A program made the position numbers and the translations under genes. This document shows positions 60,890 through 64,000 of a stretch of 64,000 nucleotides of DNA, piece after piece. The stretch covers positions 62,001 through 126,000 of the forward strand of contig NZ_FOLL01000008.1 of assembly GCF_900112315.1 (NCBI RefSeq), in the 5' to 3' direction. The DNA is from Parapedobacter composti (GTDB lineage Bacteria; Bacteroidota; Bacteroidia; Sphingobacteriales; Sphingobacteriaceae). The notes beneath the pieces are model-generated. The model saw nothing but the letters and a program-made list of their open reading frames with translations, had not been told where the DNA came from and did no database searches. The first letter of the stretch is position 1, and each line of letters begins with the position of its first letter.

Positions 60890-61300
60890 TTAGCAGTATT
60901 CGTCAAATGCTGCCACCAAGTTATCCGCGATCATCTGGGCAGGACGGCCTTCTATCTGGTGCCGCTCAATCATGTGCACCAGCTTACCGTCTTTGAACAA
61001 TGCCATGGCCGGGGAAGACGGCGGATAAGGTAACATGTAAGAACGGGCCTTATCAACCGCTTCTCTTTCCATTCCGGCAAAAACCGTTACGATTTTGTCA
61101 GGATGCTTTTCATTCTTAATCGCAGCTATTGCAGCGGGGCGCGCATTGGCTGCCGCGCAACCACACACCGAATTAACCACGACAAACACGGTTCCATCCT
61201 GTTTAATGGCCGAATCGACCTCCTCTGGGGTCTTCAGTTCTTCAAAGCCAACGTCTGTCAGTTCTTTGCGCATCGGCGCTACAAGGTATTCGGGATACAT
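60890..61300 (-). CDS. BrxA/BrxB (YphP/YqiW) family bacilliredoxin
   Basis: 136 residues, a standard length. The active site CGC is in VVNSVCGCAAANARPAA, with FAGMEREAVDKAR, PPSSPAMALFKDG and HMIERHQIEGR as the family signatures. Bacilliredoxins reduce mixed disulfides with bacillithiol or related low-molecular-weight thiols on proteins. Which thiol this organism has is not known from the window. Convergent with the protease gene. Confidence 0.93.
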   Translation of the reverse strand: MYPEYLVAPMRKELTDVGFEELKTPEEVDSAIKQDGTVFVVVNSVCGCAAANARPAAIAAIKNEKHPDKIVTVFAGMEREAVDKARSYMLPYPPSSPAMALFKDGKLVHMIERHQIEGRPAQMIADNLVAAFDEYC

Positions 61301-61469
61301 AATGTTTAGTCCTTTCTGTTAATAGTTTAACGATTAAAATCTCCTGCAAAGATACGGCGCGGTAAGGCGTTTAACAAATATCCCTTTTCACCGGAATGTC
61401 AGAATATGCAGAAAGGGGCATTTTATTAAGCGTTTTTACGGACTACTTACCGACGATTCGTTATACCTA

Positions 61470-61500
61470 TTGAATTCCAGCATGGAAAAAGATATCTTTG
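61470..61500 (+). promoter_or_regulatory. Promoter for ahcY
   Basis: TTG at 61470-61472 and TATCTTTG at 61493-61500 with a 20-nt spacer, a complete match. The 5' UTR before ATG 61516 would be about 10 nt, too short for a SAH riboswitch. Confidence 0.8.
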
Positions 61501-61515
61501 TACCCAAATAAATAG

Positions 61516-62844
61516 ATGTTTAGCAATATGCCAACTACAGAAACCACATATGTTCCCTACAAAGTAAAGGACATCAGCCTCGCCGACTGGGGCCGCAAGG
61601 AAATCGAATTGGCGGAAGCCGAAATGCCGGGCTTGATGGCACTCCGTGAAGAATTCGGCGCGTCCAAGCCGCTGAAGGGCGCCCGTATCGCCGGCTGCCT
61701 CCATATGACGATACAAACCGCCGTGCTTATCGAAACGCTCATCGAACTGGGCGCCGAGGTATCCTGGTCTTCCTGCAATATCTTTTCAACGCAAGACCAT
61801 GCCGCCGCTGCAATCGCCGCTGCGGGCATCCCTGTATACGCTTGGAAAGGCATGACCGAAGACGAATTCAACTGGTGTATCGAACAAACCCTGTTTTTCG
61901 GTGAAGAGCGGAAACCGCTCAACATGATCCTCGATGATGGAGGTGATTTGACAAACATGGTCTTCGATAAATATCCCGAACTCATCAAAGGCATTAAGGG
62001 CCTTTCTGAAGAAACCACCACGGGTGTACACCGCCTTTACGAACGCATGAAAAACGGTACGCTACATTTGCCGGCCATCAATGTGAACGATTCAGTGACC
62101 AAATCCAAATTTGACAATAAATATGGCTGCCGCGAATCACTGGTTGATGCTATCCGCCGGGCCACGGACCTCATGCTTGCCGGAAAAGTAGCGGTGGTAG
62201 CTGGATACGGCGACGTAGGCAAAGGATCGGCCGAATCCCTCCGCAGCGCAGGGGTACGGGTAATCGTGAGCGAGATCGATCCCATCTGCGCACTCCAGGC
62301 CGCCATGGAAGGATATGAAGTCAAGAAGTTCGCACAGGCGGTGAAAGAAGCCGACATCGTAGTTACCGCTACAGGTAACCGCGATATTGTACGTGCTGAA
62401 CATTTCAAAACCATGAAAGATAAAGCCGTAGTATGCAATATCGGCCATTTCGACAATGAGATTGACGTCGCTTGGCTTAATCAGCATTATGGGCACACCA
62501 AAGTGGAAATCAAGCCCCAGGTGGACAAATACACCATTGATGGCAGCGATGTTATCCTGCTGGCTGAAGGGCGTCTGGTTAACCTCGGCTGTGCTACAGG
62601 GCATCCATCGTTTGTGATGAGTAACTCGTTCACCAACCAGACGTTGGCTCAGATTGAATTGTGGACAAACGGCGAAAATTACGAAAACAAGGTTTATACA
62701 TTACCTAAGCACCTTGATGAGAAAGTAGCCCGCCTGCATTTAGCCAAAATCGGTGTTGAACTGGATGTGCTGGATGCCCACCAGGCTGAATATATCGGCG
62801 TGCCTGTAGAAGGACCCTATAAACCAGAACATTACCGGTATTAA
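61516..62844 (+). CDS. ahcY: Adenosylhomocysteinase
   Basis: 442 residues from ATG 61516; an ATG four codons later is also possible. Signatures: [39 protein letters not shown], the NAD-binding [33 protein letters not shown] and [11 protein letters not shown]. It splits S-adenosylhomocysteine to adenosine and homocysteine, removing the inhibitor of methyltransferases. Monocistronic between its promoter and terminator. Confidence 0.98.
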   Translation: MFSNMPTTETTYVPYKVKDISLADWGRKEIELAEAEMPGLMALREEFGASKPLKGARIAGCLHMTIQTAVLIETLIELGAEVSWSSCNIFSTQDHAAAAIAAAGIPVYAWKGMTEDEFNWCIEQTLFFGEERKPLNMILDDGGDLTNMVFDKYPELIKGIKGLSEETTTGVHRLYERMKNGTLHLPAINVNDSVTKSKFDNKYGCRESLVDAIRRATDLMLAGKVAVVAGYGDVGKGSAESLRSAGVRVIVSEIDPICALQAAMEGYEVKKFAQAVKEADIVVTATGNRDIVRAEHFKTMKDKAVVCNIGHFDNEIDVAWLNQHYGHTKVEIKPQVDKYTIDGSDVILLAEGRLVNLGCATGHPSFVMSNSFTNQTLAQIELWTNGENYENKVYTLPKHLDEKVARLHLAKIGVELDVLDAHQAEYIGVPVEGPYKPEHYRY

Positions 62845-62868
62845 CGGCATGCCGCCAATGAAACTGCT

Positions 62869-62902
62869 AAAGCCACGGATGATCATTATCCGTGGCTTTT
62901 CT
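62869..62902. terminator. Bidirectional terminator after ahcY
   Basis: AAAGCCACGGAT (62869-62880) pairs with ATCCGTGGCTTT (62888-62899) around a 7-nt loop, with a T-run after it and A/T before it. It also lies just beyond the stop of the convergent NadR-like gene. Confidence 0.9.
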
Positions 62903-62904
62903 AT

Positions 62905-63438
62905 TTATTGGTTAAATAGCGTTTGTACCGCTTCCAACGCATGGGTAACCCGTTCCTGCCCTACACCGGACACCACCACATAGTTAGCGCCGATAGCTTG
63001 TAGTTCGTTATGCCATACACGCATAAAGTGCTCCCGTAAGTGCGGGAAATCGCGCAATGGATCATCCACCCACGGCAAATCGATATCCATCAGCAAATAA
63101 CCGTCATAACGGTTCATCTGGAGTTCATCAAGCACAACATCCGGGGTATAACCAAACAGGTGGTCGCACCACACCTTAATGGTTAAGAACATGGTGTCGC
63201 AAATCAACAGGTTATGCCGTGCGAAAGGCAATAGGCTTCGCTCCAGCGCTAGCTGCCCATAGAACATATTCAGTTCATCCTGCATGGTATATTCTCGGTG
63301 CAGGTGCCTGCAATATTCACGAGCGTATTCCGGCACGCATACCGTTCCGAAATACTTGGCCAGGTATTCGGCAGTAACCGATTTGCCCGTCGATTCGGGT
63401 CCTACCACTGCAATTTTTATTAAAGGTGTACTGTCCAT
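62905..63438 (-). CDS. NadR-like nicotinamide riboside kinase-type ATPase
   Basis: 177 residues. P-loop GPESTGKSVTAEYLAKYF, then VPEYAREYCRHL and LLICDTMFLTIKVWCDHLFG, and LLMDIDLPWVDDPLRDFP. These match the C-terminal kinase domain of NadR, which phosphorylates nicotinamide riboside to NMN. The adenylyltransferase and repressor domains of full NadR are absent. No nicotinamide transporter (pnuC) or TonB receptor is adjacent here, so the physiological substrate is not certain. Confidence 0.85.
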   Translation of the reverse strand: MDSTPLIKIAVVGPESTGKSVTAEYLAKYFGTVCVPEYAREYCRHLHREYTMQDELNMFYGQLALERSLLPFARHNLLICDTMFLTIKVWCDHLFGYTPDVVLDELQMNRYDGYLLMDIDLPWVDDPLRDFPHLREHFMRVWHNELQAIGANYVVVSGVGQERVTHALEAVQTLFNQ

Positions 63439-63577
63439 TGGCTTTGATTTGCTGCCTTCAAAATTAAAGATTGCCGCGGGCTTTCCAAGAACCGCGAAAA
63501 TAACGGTATAACCACGGCAATCCGGCGGCCGGTAAACTTTATCAAAAATATTTAACCAGTTATTCCGTTAAAAAACA

Positions 63578-63606
63578 TACCTTTGCACTCCGACAAAACA
63601 GTCGGA
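63578..63606 (+). promoter_or_regulatory. -7 box and 5' hairpin upstream of carB
   Basis: TACCTTTG at 63578-63585 is a perfect -7 box, without a clear -33. Immediately after it TCCGAC (63589-63594) and GTCGGA (63601-63606) form a 6-bp hairpin at the predicted 5' end of the mRNA. The leader to ATG 63689 is about 100 nt. The rest of the 250-nt gap shows nothing else recognisable. Confidence 0.4.
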
Positions 63607-63688
63607 ATATCCTACCTTAATTTCCCAGGCATTTTCGCTGTTTTGACAATGGAACATGGTTTGTATTGTTAACATTTTCACCACATAA

Positions 63689-64000
63689 TGCCCAGAGACA
63701 CCTCCATCAATTCTGTTTTGATTATCGGTTCAGGCCCCATTATTATCGGACAAGCCTGTGAATTTGACTATTCCGGCTCGCAAGCGGCACTTTCGCTCAA
63801 AGACGAAGGAATAACGGTATCTATTATCAATTCCAATCCGGCCACCATCATGACCGACAAGGTGATTGCCGACAATGTGTATCTGCTGCCGCTCACCTGT
63901 GAAAGCATCGAAAAAATCCTGCAGGAACAGCACATTGACGCCGTATTACCCACCATGGGTGGCCAGACGGCCCTCAACCTGTGCATCGAAGCCTCTGAAC
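63689..64000 (+). CDS. carB: Carbamoyl-phosphate synthase large subunit, N-terminal part
   Basis: Partial gene cut by the right edge; about 104 residues visible. [41 protein letters not shown] is the CarB N-terminal signature, with [10 protein letters not shown] and [11 protein letters not shown] after it. CarB uses ammonia from CarA and two ATP to make carbamoyl phosphate for pyrimidines and arginine. carA is not in the window upstream, so the two subunits are not in the usual adjacent order here, unless carA follows. Confidence 0.96.

Noticed and set aside
61501..61515. SAH riboswitch ahead of ahcY
   Set aside because: The predicted 5' UTR is about 10 nt, too short for any riboswitch.

Overview
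The window looks like chromosome from a Bacteroidota species, most likely a Sphingobacteriaceae relative. Supporting signs are the -33 TTG / -7 TAnnTTTG promoters, weak Shine-Dalgarno use, an atpB with an N-terminal signal peptide, an F-ATPase operon without atpD/atpC, the RprX/RprY-type two-component pair, DUF4292 and START-like proteins, and a Wzi/SLBB capsule set. The genus is not determinable from this alone. Both ends cut genes: thrA on the left and carB on the right.

Layout. 1-1.1 kb: the 5' part of thrA (minus) behind a threonine-rich leader peptide and a terminator/antiterminator pair. 1.2-8.3 kb: cell-wall and envelope genes (NlpC/P60 hydrolase, PyrR-like phosphoribosyltransferase, MltD-like transglycosylase, TatA, EnvC-like factor, DUF4292 lipoprotein, TPR protein). 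8.4-11.2 kb: rplM-rpsI-rpsB-tsf. 11.4-18.3 kb: a signalling and unusual-enzyme block. It holds a receiver-only regulator (plus) facing a minus-strand run of an E1/ThiF-nitroreductase fusion, a GNAT/acyl-homoserine-lactone-synthase-like enzyme, a 7TMR-DISM sensor kinase and a soluble receiver-kinase. This is the best candidate for an undescribed system. 18.3-19.6 kb: an AT-rich stretch without convincing genes, ending at a tRNA-Met.

19.9-23 kb: START-like protein, LptF/LptG permease and ribBA. 23-40.3 kb: a capsule/exopolysaccharide locus. It has a Wzz-like chain-length protein, an SLBB export protein and two tandem Wzi proteins. These are followed by a nine-gene minus-strand operon of five glycosyltransferases, two SDR sugar-nucleotide enzymes, a polymerase and a flippase. 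40.5-49 kb: gabD, a five-gene operon joining a two-component system to a TPR protein and hemE-hemJ, a YjjG-like HAD hydrolase and an outer-membrane beta-barrel receptor. 49.2-52.6 kb: clpS, a FabH-like synthase and a CapD/FlaA1-type dehydratase that may supply the capsule locus. 52.8-59 kb: dapF and an ATP synthase operon (atpI-like, B, E, F, H, A, G). 59-64 kb: Do-type protease, bacilliredoxin, ahcY, NadR-like kinase and the start of carB.

All functions come from reading translated sequence and recognising family motifs. No database search was possible. Promoter and terminator calls rest on visible consensus boxes and inverted repeats.
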